Source: Cyclobacteriaceae bacterium (lineage in GTDB: Bacteria; Bacteroidota; Bacteroidia; Cytophagales; Cyclobacteriaceae). From it: DNA of 64,000 nt. Under the pieces are notes generated by a model. The model was not told the DNA's origin, did not search any database, and worked only from the letters and a program-made list of their open reading frames with translations. How positions within the stretch are numbered: position 1 is the first letter of the stretch; each line of letters begins with the position of its first letter. The DNA lies in the NCBI GenBank assembly GCA_958296015.1, contig CATQIH010000017.1, positions 1 to 64,000 of the forward strand. The letters are read 5' to 3'. The position numbers and the translations under genes were made by a program. Below are positions 31,731-43,200 of this stretch, piece by piece.

Positions 31731-34700
31731 TTAGCTGCATACCCTGGCCGCGGTCAGCCTGCCAGCCTTATCATAATCAAAGGCATAGGCTTTCTCTTTG
31801 ATTAGATCATCATAGCTAAACGTATTCCAGCGCATGGCAGAGATGTTGCCATTGTACTGGGCTTTGAAGTCTACTTGCTCAGCATCTTCTACCAGCACAC
31901 CCTGCACCAGCACTTGGTAAGTAAACGTCACTTCGCTAAATATCCCCCCAGGATTGGTAGCCCGCACCGTGATGCTGCCCTGTGTATCGGCATCACTGGC
32001 AGCAGGAGTGAAAGTGATGGTTGCATTGCCATTGCCTGTGTCAGTGAAACTGGCAAAAGCTGGTAGGGAAGTAGCCGTAAACATGATGCCTTCACTGCTG
32101 GCATTGCCTGTAACTCCCTGTTGCAGCAGGCGATCAACCATCGGCTTGGAGTCTGTCAAAATATAGCGGTGACCTGCATAGTTGATGTGGATATAATCCG
32201 TCTTGGTCAGCCCGTTGCCTACGGCATACTGGTCTTTGATCTTATAGTCAGCTGTTGCCAGCTCATCATAAATGTCAATGACATCCGAGCCAAAGGCATC
32301 CCTGATCTTCTGGGCTTTGGTGCTTAACGCCTGGCTCATGGCAGCTGTGAAGTCGCTGTTGTTACGCGGTTGCGTGGTAGAAATATACACCACTACGCCC
32401 TGTTGTTCTGCCATCGTCTTGACCGTGCGCAGGTTATCTATGCTTTCCTGATCAGCAAAAACCACCTGCCAGGTCATTGCTGGGCAGACTGATCACGATC
32501 AGGTCGGGGTTCAGTGATAAAGCTTTGGTGATGTTGCGTTCCGGGTCTACTGGTGGGCGATTCGCCGTAGCACTTGTGCCATCAGGCAATACATGATAGG
32601 TAGTATAACCGCCTTTACCTAAATTAGTGACCGTTGATCCTGGGTAGGTAGTATTCATATAACTGCTGAGCAGCCCAACAAAAGAATAACTTTTATCCAC
32701 CAGGTTATATCCTTCTGCTGTAGAAGAACCCAATACTACAATATTTAATTTGTCTTTTCCAGAAGTAGCTTTTCCCTGTGAGGCTTTTAGCTGCAAGCTG
32801 TAACTAACCTCTGTATATAAGGTCTGATCAGCCACCGATTCAATTACCGGCGGTGAGGTATAGTCCGGCGTATCAGGGTCAAGGGGTCCTGTACCCTGGG
32901 TGTATTCTTTGATGTCTACAAAGTTGAGATAGCCAAAGCCAGTAGGGTCCTGAGCTTTGAAGGTGATACTGATCTCACCATTCTGTGGCGTTACATTACT
33001 GAAAGTAACCGTTTTGGAAGAGTTGTTAAGCGCATCCAGGGACTTGGTTTCTCCTGCAATAGTATAGACACCTGTGCGGTTGAGATTGTTATTGCCACTC
33101 ACCATGCGGGAGGCAAAAAGGATAAGCTCATATCGCCTGTTATTGTCTAAACCTGTTAGTTTGTATACACCCGGTGTGCTGCCATAAGCGTAATAGCTAT
33201 CCTGAGCAGCACTTTTAGGATAACTGCCGACTGCCCCTTTGTATCCATCCGGATTCACGCCAATACCATTGTTATCAAATCCGCCTTCTGCCGAGGTAAC
33301 AATGACAAAACCAATGCTTGTGCTGGCTCCCTTGTCATCCTGCAAACTGCTGATATTGCCTGTAAAACCCTGTGTGCTATTACTCCAGCCGATGCCGGTA
33401 GTTCGGGTACTGTCTGCACCCAGGTCCATGAGCATCTGACGGGTAACTACAGGCGTGCCGCCGCCGCCAGTGCCAAAACCTTCTATCTTTAAGGCATTCA
33501 GGAAAGCATAACTGGCGGAAGCTGCGCGTTTCACAGTAATGATCACCTCTCCATTACCGTTAGGTACTACCTGATCTATATTAACTGTCTTTGAACTGTT
33601 CTGTGCTGCATTCAGACTCATGGATTTGTCGCCAATGCTGTATATACCCGTCCTGTCGCCTGTATAACTATTGCTGGCGATGAAGGTGAAGCGGTATGTC
33701 ATCTCAGGCCGCAAGCCGGATACCTTCAGAGTCTCTCCGCTGGCAGAGCTGGTATAATAATAGGACTTGAGTACATTATCGGGAGCAGCACCACTGTTAT
33801 TGCCTGTGACCATTCCCTTATCATTGGCTGCAAAACCTGATGAGGTAAGCGTGATACTTACCTGTTGATTACTACCCTGATCATCCTTCAGGTTACTAAA
33901 GGTAAGGTTTCCGACAGGGGCAGCATTGGTATTGTTCCAGGGCGCATCGCCTGTGGTACTGCCATCTGTAAAGTTGACCAAAAGGGTATAATCCAATACA
34001 GGATCACCTGGCTCACCAGGATCTGTCCCTGGGGTGTACTCTTTAATGTCAATGAAATTGATATAGCCAAAACCAGCAGGGTCTTGTGCTTTAAATGTGA
34101 TACCGATCTCACCATTCTGTGGGATCAGGTTACTAAAAGTAACTGTTTGGGATGTATTGTTTAGCGCATCCAGTGTTTTAGCAACGCCTGCAATCGTATA
34201 AACACCTACCCTGCTGATAGAATTAGTACCTGTAACTGTGCGTGAACCAAACAAGGTGATCTCGTAGACTTTGCTGTTATCCAGACCAGTCAGTTTATAC
34301 ACTCCCGGTGTGCTGCCATAGGCATAGAAGCTGTCTCCTGCTGCATTTTTTGGGTATTCACCTACAGCTCCTTTGTAGCCATCTGGGTTGACGCCGATAC
34401 CGTTGTGATCAAACCCACCTTCTGCTGAGGTTGCAATGACAAAGCTGATGCCTGTGGTGGCCCCTTTATCATCCTGTAAGCTACTGATGTTGCCAGTAAA
34501 GCCATGGGTACTGTTACTCCAGCCGGTGGCTATAGTTTGAGTACTATCTGCTCCTAGATCTAGCAGCATCCGCCTATTCAATCCAGCCACTGGTGGGTCA
34601 ACAGGGGTAGTAGTAGCACCTACTTCTTCCAATTCCAGGGTATTGATGTAGGCAAATTTGGAACCTGTTGCTACGCCAAAACTCAGCACCAATTCTCCGG

Positions 34701-37257
34701 AGGCAGGCACAAGGTCAGTGAAAGTAATGGTATTAGTGATATTGTTTTTTGCATCCAGGGTTTTGCTCTCTCCGTTGATCTGGTACAGACCAACCCTGGT
34801 CTCCGAATTGGTGCTCATGCGGGAAGCGAAAATACGCAGATTGTATTTTTTGGTGTTATCCAGCCCTGTAAACTTATAGCTTCCCGGTGTAGTGCCCCAG
34901 GCAAAATAACTATCCTGGGTAGCTGAGACAGGATAAGTAAGATCACAGTTTTTACAACCATCCGGATTTACACCGGGTCTACCGGTCAGGTTGGCTTCTA
35001 TTTCTTCATAATCATTGTCGGCAGGTCGCACAATGACAAAATTAATGGATGAGCTACTGCCATTGCTCTCTTTTAAGTTGCTGATGTTGGTGCCGGTGAT
35101 CGTACCATTGGTACCGTTGTTCCATCCGGCAGTTGTAGTTTGCGTACTGTCAGCCCCTAAATCCAGCAGAAACTTCCTTAACACCGTAGGATTACCTCCT
35201 GCTGCATTGGGAGTTGCACTTATTTCTGCACTATAGACTGAAGCAGCTGTTTGGTTGATGGCTCTGATGCGGTAATAATAGGTAACATCCGTAGTTACAG
35301 TGTTATCAGTATAGCTTGCTATGTTCGCAGCAGTAGTAGTGATCTTTGCATAGCTGTCAGTTCCGCTTTTTCGCTCAATTTCAAATCCTGTTTCCTGGCT
35401 GGCATTGTCTGTCCAGCTCAAGGATACACTGTTTGCAGTAACGCTACTTACGATAAAGGCAGTAGGTACTCCCAGTGCATCTGCTGCCGGTGTGAATTCT
35501 TTAACATCAATGAAGTTGATATAGCCAAACCCGGCAGGATCCTGTGCTTTGAAAGAAAGACTTATTTCACCATTCAGAGGCGCGAGATTACTAAAGGTAA
35601 CAGTATTTGAAGCGTTATTAAAGGCATTCAGCGTTTTGCTCACCCCTGCGATGGTATAGACACCTACTCTGCTGATGGTATTAGTTCCTGTAACTGTACG
35701 GGAACCAAACAAAGTGATTTCATAGACTTTGCTGTTATCTAGTCCAGTCAGTTTATACACTCCCGGTGTGCTGCCATAAGCGTAATAACTATCCTGGGCG
35801 GCACTCTTCGGATAGTTTCCAACGGCTCCTTTATAGCCTTCTGGGTTGACGCCGATACCGTTGTTGTCGTAACCACCTTCCGCTGAAGTGGCAATCACAA
35901 AACTGATGCCCGTGCTGCCGCCTACCTGATCTTTCAGACTGCTGATGTTGCCTGTAAAGCCATGGGTACTGTTGCTCCAGCCAGTGCCAGTGGTCTGGGT
36001 ACTGGCTGCACCCAAATCGATGAGCATCCTGCGCGTCAAACCTGTTACTGGTGGCTCAGGAATGTCTGCTTCAACTTTAATGCTTACAAGCTGGCTGTAA
36101 GCGGAATTTTGAGTAGCATTACTTGCCTTGATACGGTATTCATAGGTACACCCCTGGCTTGGTGTATCATCTGTGAAGGAGGTGCTGTTGGCTGGCAGTT
36201 CTGCAACAGCTACAAAATTGGGCGCCGGTGCTGTACCTGAGCCTGTATTGTCACAACCAACAATACGCCTTTCCAGAATGTAAGCAGTTTCGTTAGAAGC
36301 ATTATCATTCCATTGCAGTTTGACATTGCCGTTTACCATACTGGCTGTAAGACCCGTCGGAAAAGGCATAGTATCGGCAGGGCCGTCATTGCAGTTGCCT
36401 TTACAGTGTGTGAGTAGCCACTCATAACTATTGGTGCTCTGCACTGAACTACTCGAACTGTTTTGAAACTCATTGTAGGAGGTCCAGTTGCTGCGAGAGA
36501 GCTGGTAAGCTTTGGTCCAGGTGTTGTGGTTACTTACGTTAAATACCGAAAATACAGGAGGCTTTGCCGGATTTAAGTTATTGATCCTCTGTAAAAAGAG
36601 GCGTTCATTATTAATTTTTACTACCGGATCTGTTTCATTGTGAAAAGCCCAGAGGGGAACAGGCACAAATTTGCTGGCATCAAGTTCATAGACAGGACAT
36701 GCACCGGAAGCGTTAACTACCGCAGCAATCTTGGGGATATAAGCATTGCCAGCACCGTTTTGTTTAGCCAGCAGATAGATACCGTGAGCTCCAAGGCTTA
36801 AGCCCGTCAGATATAACCTGGAAGTATTCACCCGGTAATTTGCCAGTACATAGTCTATGACCTTGGTAGTATAAGTATTAGACCATTCATCCTCGCCGGT
36901 GGGAAGCTGTGGAGAAATAACAATAAAGCAATGTTGTCTTCCATTTACAGTGAAGCACATATCATCCCCGTTTTCAATATGCATCGGAGGGCCTTGTACT
37001 TTTATCTTTTCCAGATCAGCCGCACTACCACTGCCTTTCTCAGATGCGCCATGAAAAAAGATCAGCACAGGATACGTTTTGCTGGAATTAGCAGCGTAGC
37101 CAGCAGGAAGGTGTTCCAAAAACCCGATGTTTGGCGTTCCTCCTGTTCTTTTGGCAGTCTGTTGGCCAAATACATGCGTGAATGATATAACTAAAATAAA
37201 TATTAAAATAGTTATATTTGAAGTTTTATGTAGAGGATGCTTGCAATGAAAGTTCAT
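31731..37257 (-). CDS. Exported esterase / malectin-like / SGNH hydrolase fused in frame to RHS sequence (one frameshift)
   Basis: A signal peptide (TILIFILVISFTHVFGQ) precedes an alpha/beta-hydrolase esterase domain (residues about 30-300) with nucleophile elbow LTGLSLGAHGIYL. Next come two FN3-like domains and five malectin-like modules of about 180 residues (RRMLIDLGAAST ... FGYINFIDVKEF). Then follows an SGNH hydrolase: NIVVLGSSTAEGYN (block I Ser), SLPSNDLAGG (block III) and DYIHINYAGH (Asp/His). One extra T in a T run near 32,466 shifts the frame inside the SGNH domain. The last part (TFTYQVLVQ) runs without break into RHS sequence (AQYNGNISAMRWNTFSYDDL). It could deacetylate polysaccharides, with the modules binding carbohydrate. 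The normal C-terminus was replaced by RHS sequence. Confidence 0.7.
32891..33441 (-). repeat. Malectin-like module repeat, unit 3 (last in the protein)
   Basis: About 550 bp encoding a module from RQMLMDLGADST to FGYLNFVDIKEY. It is highly similar at DNA level to 34027-34576 and 35491-36033. Recombination between units could change the module number. Confidence 0.75.
34027..34576 (-). repeat. Malectin-like module repeat, unit 2
   Basis: Second member of the trio of near-identical modules (NRRMLLDLGADSTQT to FGYINFIDIKEY). Two diverged modules of the same type lie at about 33480-34000 and 34620-35200. Confidence 0.75.
35491..36033 (-). repeat. Malectin-like module repeat, unit 1
   Basis: First member of the trio in protein order (RRMLIDLGAASTQT to FGYINFIDVKEF). 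Long stretches are the same as in the other two units, for example around the SRVGVYTIAGV and NGIGVNP segments. Confidence 0.75.
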
Positions 37258-37294
37258 ATGCTTTTCTTTAATAAGAATAGAGGTCTTAAAATAA

Positions 37295-40195
37295 TTATGG
37301 TTTTACAGGCAGGTTTGCGGTATTTCTTTCATAGAGTAACTCAAAGCCAAACAAATCAGAAGGCTTGTTTGTATCCGGATTCACAACCGCATCATGCTTT
37401 AAAGAAGGATGATTCACACTTTGCAGCCATCCCCGGATATTGTAGCGGTAATCTACAGACTGTAAAGCAGCACTACCCGATTTGCTATGCAGGTCTTTGT
37501 TCACAAGCTCACCCAGTGCATTATATTCATTCTGGGTTAGCGTGACGGCAGGATTGCTGTCTATCTGGTGCTTCACAGACAATAAACGATTGGCATGGTC
37601 ATAGGTGTATTCTTCCAGAATGGTGAGTGCCTTATTGCCATCATGGTGCACCCGCTTACTTTTTAAGGCTTGTCCTGTGAAGCTATACTGGGTACTGGTT
37701 TTATCATAACCTCCCAGGTAATTTTCCTGGATGGTTTGGATCACCTGGTAACGGTCATCATAATACGTGACGGTATTCAACCATTTCTCTTTTCCCAAAA
37801 CTTTGATCTTGCTGCCTGTGACCTGGCCGTTTACTTTAGCTTGTTGTGTAATAGCTAAACCGGAATTAGCATCAAAACCATAAGTAATACCTTCAGCATC
37901 CCAGCTGCTATAAGCAAGAAAGCCATAGTCATCATAATAAGTAAGTGACAAAACTTCCATGTTGCTGGTAGGAAAGCTGCTCTGCGAATAGCCAAGTGCA
38001 TTGTTTTGCCTGGTTTCATTCATACTGTTGTTGACCAGACCGTTTAATGTTGACTGGCTCTCACTGCTTTTATAGATACCAGACATGACAGGCCGGTTGA
38101 GTGCATCATATTTGGTAAAACTCCATTCAGGCGTGCCTTTTGTTCTTTGTACACCATCTTGGGTAAGTCGTAAACGGTCTCTGTTGTCATAGACCATGTA
38201 TACAGGCGCTGCTCCGGGTACCTGTTTTGAGATCATGCGTTTGCGATCATCATAGTCATAGGTGAAGCAAAGGTTTTTGACAGTGGCATTACCGGAGGTA
38301 AGAGAAATATCCTTCAAAGTACTTTGCATACTCAATATCTCACAGGCTTTAGGAGGAATCACCATACGCAGGTTACTGAAATCATCATAGATATAGTAAG
38401 TAAACAGATAGTGCCCGGTTTTATCTTCTACTTTCTTGAGGATCACCCTATCCTGCTTGTCTTTATATTCCAGGGTTTTACTATTTTGCTCATCAGTTGT
38501 TTCTGTAACATATAGAGACGCAGCTTTGTAAAACCTGCCATTGCCTTCCTGGTTATCATCTTTAGAGATGGAAGTTTTGGATGCACCGTCATACAGCCAT
38601 TTTCTTACTTCGGTGCCTGTATTGGTTCGGTAGATAAAAGTGGTTTTTTTGTTGTTACTATGCCAAAACTCCCCCGGTCCATAGGCAGAGGTAATACGAT
38701 TAAGCGGAGAAGGTTCGTAGTTGGTGATGCTGTAAGCTTCCCCGTCTTTGACTACTCCTGTATGGTTATTATTATAATAACTCTTCTGAGCAGTTATATC
38801 ACCGGTTTTATAGTTACCATTGCTTTCACTACTTACAAAGGGTAAATATGAAGTTGTTTGGCGTCCAAACGCATCATAGTGTATGGGAGTAACTACATCC
38901 TTTTTACTTTCAGGAGAGTAAGCAGTCATTACTTGCTGCATATCGCGTCCCAGTCCATCATAGTAAACATAAGTCTGCTGCATTTGCCCCCCGCTGATAC
39001 TTAAATTGGAAATGTCACTTTCTGTAATAGTATTGCCATTACTGTTTTTGTCTTTAAGTAATACATTATGGATGATATAATTGTAGTTATTAGGCAAATC
39101 AGATACAGTAATGATACGGGTATCCGAGGCAGTACAGCCCTGTTGACTCACTGTATATGTCAGTGTGTAAGTGCCAGGCGTGATCTCTGGATGTGAAGGA
39201 TTAAAGGTGTTGCCGCTTAAAGCAACACTGCCTGACCAACTGCCTCCTGTTGGTGTAGCATCACTTAAATCAATTAAGCTACTACCAACTTTTGCTGATA
39301 CATTACTTCCTGCCCCTACTGCTTCTTGCGTAGTCAAACTGATGGAGTTGGTAGAGGTGCCATCGCAGTCACCCAAAGCCTCAATTTTTAAGCGGTATGT
39401 TCCAGCTTGAGTTGCTGCATAGCTCTTACCAGTGGCACCATAAATCAGTTCGGCACCTCTATACCATTGGTAGTCATAATGCTCCTGATCAATAGCATTG
39501 GTAGTAAGTGTCACACTCTCACCAGCGCAAATTACCGTTTTTCCTGAGGAGCTGATGATAAATGATTCCGGGTAATCATTCACCGTCAAACCGCGCACAG
39601 CGTAGGTAGTGCCCCCACAACCATCAGATGCCGTCACTTTATAAAAACCTGTTTTGTCGGCTTCTATGGTACTATTAGAACCATAGCTTTCAAGATTACT
39701 GACAAACTGATTATCAGGACAATATAGCCAGCTATAACTACCTTCTCCACTAGCAGTCAAACTGACAGATTGACCTTCGCAGATAAAATAGGCTGAGGGA
39801 GAAGCTGTAATTGAAACGGAAGAACCGGAGGGTTTATAAGATATGACGGTCTCTCCCGGCATTTGCTTTGTACAACCGCTACTAGCCATACCTTTTACAG
39901 TATAGGTACCCACTGAAGACACAGTCCATTCCATACTATAATCGGTTTTTGTTCCGGTAGCACTGGATTGTGTATCATCAAGGTAGAGCGTATACTGGGC
40001 ATTGGCTAACAAATTACCCTGCAAAACTATCTTGTATGTAAAAGGCTGACCACTGCATGGCTCATAATCCTGTGAAAGTACACTGGCACTGCCTACGTCG
40101 CAGTTACTTTGGGCTGAAGCATACTGTTTATTTAAGAAAAACAAAACCAATATGCCCACTAATAAAGTAATTCTTTTAGGTATAAATATTTTCAT
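37295..40195 (-). CDS. RHS/YD-repeat protein with DUF6443-like region, lacking its C-terminal tip
   Basis: I prefer the start at 40195 (MKIFIPKRITLLVGILVLFF, signal peptide ending YASAQ); a start at 40222 would overlap the upstream gene by 4 bp. Residues of about 25-370 form Ig/PKD-like adhesin domains (ITASPSAYFICEGQSVSLTA; GKTVICAGESVTLTTNA). A DUF6443-like region follows (YYDGLGRDMQQVMTAYSPES; HYDAFGRQTTSYLPFV), then YD repeats (YDYDDRKRMISKQVPG; YTYDHANRLLSVKHQ). The protein stops at NTANLPVKP, just where other RHS proteins continue with 'PQYNGNIS...'. The matching continuation lies 5.4 kb downstream after the esterase gene, so this appears to be the N-terminal half of a split RHS toxin-delivery protein. 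Confidence 0.8.
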   Translation of the reverse strand: MKIFIPKRITLLVGILVLFFLNKQYASAQSNCDVGSASVLSQDYEPCSGQPFTYKIVLQGNLLANAQYTLYLDDTQSSATGTKTDYSMEWTVSSVGTYTVKGMASSGCTKQMPGETVISYKPSGSSVSITASPSAYFICEGQSVSLTASGEGSYSWLYCPDNQFVSNLESYGSNSTIEADKTGFYKVTASDGCGGTTYAVRGLTVNDYPESFIISSSGKTVICAGESVTLTTNAIDQEHYDYQWYRGAELIYGATGKSYAATQAGTYRLKIEALGDCDGTSTNSISLTTQEAVGAGSNVSAKVGSSLIDLSDATPTGGSWSGSVALSGNTFNPSHPEITPGTYTLTYTVSQQGCTASDTRIITVSDLPNNYNYIIHNVLLKDKNSNGNTITESDISNLSISGGQMQQTYVYYDGLGRDMQQVMTAYSPESKKDVVTPIHYDAFGRQTTSYLPFVSSESNGNYKTGDITAQKSYYNNNHTGVVKDGEAYSITNYEPSPLNRITSAYGPGEFWHSNNKKTTFIYRTNTGTEVRKWLYDGASKTSISKDDNQEGNGRFYKAASLYVTETTDEQNSKTLEYKDKQDRVILKKVEDKTGHYLFTYYIYDDFSNLRMVIPPKACEILSMQSTLKDISLTSGNATVKNLCFTYDYDDRKRMISKQVPGAAPVYMVYDNRDRLRLTQDGVQRTKGTPEWSFTKYDALNRPVMSGIYKSSESQSTLNGLVNNSMNETRQNNALGYSQSSFPTSNMEVLSLTYYDDYGFLAYSSWDAEGITYGFDANSGLAITQQAKVNGQVTGSKIKVLGKEKWLNTVTYYDDRYQVIQTIQENYLGGYDKTSTQYSFTGQALKSKRVHHDGNKALTILEEYTYDHANRLLSVKHQIDSNPAVTLTQNEYNALGELVNKDLHSKSGSAALQSVDYRYNIRGWLQSVNHPSLKHDAVVNPDTNKPSDLFGFELLYERNTANLPVKP

Positions 40196-40218
40196 AATCA
40201 ATAAGCAGAATTTGACAA

Positions 40219-43200
40219 TCAAGGATGCGGTTGGCCTATAAGATGATATTTGTAATTTTGAGTAATTTTACCCTTATTATCTTTGATGATTTTTAGTCTA
40301 CCAAAAGTATCATACTCATAAAAGGTAGTAATACCACCAGGATCAGTTTCAGAGGTTATACCTATTAATGGTTTATAGGTATAAGTGGATACTGTTGTTT
40401 TAGATAAATTTCTGAGCTTATCAAGTTCATCTCTTAGTGCCTGCCCATCCATATTTTGCAATGCACTCAAATCAACAGTTGCACTAGCTTGGGTAAAGGT
40501 GGCATCGTCTAACTTAGCTACTGGAAATTTATATCCATACCCCCAAAGGTAAGCTGTAGTCATTCCGCCCTTAGTAGTCAGTTCTACTATTCTCCCTTGT
40601 TGAAATTTCATGCTATCTTCAAATATATAATCAGTGTCAATTTTTAAATCACCGCTATTGACTTGTATGGGTGTAAATCGGCTTGACTCCAATGGTATAT
40701 TTGTTTGAAAAAGAAACCTTTGATAAGGATAAACTTTGGAAATAGTTTCATCCCTTGCAGTTTCTCCATCTTGATATTCTATATAGCTAGCTTTCAGAAA
40801 CTTGTCATCTTCAAATAAAGCAGACTCTATAGGTTGGCTAATCTGATTATTCGCCTGAAGATTAATGATGGCACGATACTTAGCCGAAGCATTATTGTAG
40901 TCATTTGCTAAATTAGCAATAGTCTGGCTCCTCTCATCAGCATTTCTTTGACTGTAATCTGACCTAGCTTTTAGGTCTAATCGCTCCCTTTCTTTAAAAG
41001 CATTGTACCAGCATGCGGTTTCAGAACTACAACCGGTAGTACTGGTTTTTTGGTTGAAAGCATTTAGGTTGTTTTGTAAGGCTGTTTCATAGGTACCTCT
41101 GCTGCTTTCGCCTATCCTTATAGACCTTGTGTGATCCGACGGATAAGTAAATTGCTGTCGGCGGGTACCGTTGTTGACCTCTTCTGAACTGGCGGTAATT
41201 TGATAATGCTTATTGCTCTTATATTCAGTATACTGTTTAGATTCAATCCTTTGACTATCATCGTTTTGATTGTATAGATAATTAGTAACTGTCTGTGAAG
41301 TTAGTTTGTATGAGCTTAACTTATAAGATGTGATGAATGGCTGGCCCTGTACGTTAGACAGGATAAGCCCTGGAACCAATTCTTTTTCCGCCTCAAATGT
41401 ATCATCGTACAGTGTTAATTGTTTTTTTTGTTCATTACTTCCCATCACTATCTTTTGATACAATCTTCCAGCTTTAGAATTATAAGGACGAGGAGCAGGG
41501 GGATAATTAGGTGTCTGAGCGTTACAGCCATCACCGAAACCATATACAGCAATTGGCTGGTTCGGATCATCTCCAGAAGAGGTATTAAAATTATAAATGG
41601 TATAACCTCCATCAGGTTCATATTCTGTTACTACTTCATAACCAATGTGGTAACCCTGTACCTCCTCCATTGGAAATATGCTAAAGATAGAAGTCAAAGT
41701 TGTTGCATCTGGATTCCCTTGTAAAAGGCAACCATCAGGATCATTATTGGAAATAACACCCGATGTATACCGTATGCCAACTTGTTGAAAATAATTGTTA
41801 CGAATAAAAGAACGATATATAGGTCGCCCATAAAGTGCAGCACTTGATATTTTTTGAGATTCTCCTCCAAAGACGTAATTTTTTGTGTACTCAAAACGCT
41901 GCGACAAGTTTTGTCCTTCGGCAAGATGAATGATTTTTTTAATCCTTAACCCGCCGACCAAGAAATCTCCTTCTCGCTTCTCAATGGTAACTGCATAAAT
42001 TCGCATGGTTCCCGAAGATGCATCAGGTGCATCTGAAGCTAACTTAGCCCTTATAGTGTATGCTCCTTCCAGAGTAAGTACCTCGGTATGAGGTGAACCT
42101 GTTTTAGGAAAAGCTCCACCGAAAGTAACCTGGCCATTTTGAAGTCCCTCCAGATAGCTGTTAGCCTGTTCGCTTTGTGAACTCGTTGTGTATTCTATTT
42201 TATAGTTACCCCTAGACAAATTGATAGACTTAAAGACATATTCTTTTCCACTGGTATTGATAAAAGCAGAAGCACTCTGAGCTACCACTTTTTCTTCATA
42301 CTTACGCCAGACTTGATTGGCTTCGTACTCAAAAGTTACTGATCCACCAGTAGGATATTGGATTTGCTTTAAGGTACCTGCTTGCATAGATGGAAAACTG
42401 CTTTCTCGCAAGGGACCTACTATTGTTGTAGGAGAGTCTTTATCTTCAGGAAGTAAATTGTTGTTGTCAACAGCTCCATTATAGAATCCCCAATGATCCT
42501 GGGCGTAACTCAAACGGCGAGGCACCTCTGTTTCCTGGTAATAACTAAATATATAGGCAGGTTTATTAATTGAGCCACAACCAATCTCTTGCACTTGGTC
42601 CAGTTTAAGACGTTTCTTATCTGAATTGACCGTATAAGCTCCTACAAAATACTGCTTGGATGAGGTAGCATCAAAGTAACTGGTTATAAGTTTGAATTTT
42701 TTATGACAGTTTGCCGCTTTATCCTGCCACTCGATCTCATCTAATGCATAAGCCTCTTGATTGATTTCATCTCCTCCATCCCATATAGAATAATTGCTTA
42801 AATCTTGCCTAGGATTTATAGCTTTTTTAAATACCACTTTGCCTTGAGAATAGCGTATTTCACTCAATCTCCAGCCTTGGACAGAATATTTTATCCTTGT
42901 AGCTGTACTACCTCTGGAACTGCTACTGGGTACCAAGGTATGATAACCATATTTCTCAGGCAGATAATGAAAAGTAATTTTATCCTGGCGGTTAGGAGAA
43001 GACATTTCTGTGAGTAACCAGCTGGATACAGCTGCACGAAAGTTAGTCCCAATACCTTGTTCTTCATTGTATGAATAGACTCTCTCGGTAATAGGTTCTG
43101 TCTGGTCTTGCTGACTGGCGAATGTATAACGTACTCCGTTGGGCAAAATCACTTCCCAACGCTTAAAACCGCCATCATTGCCTTTGTAAGGAATGACTTT

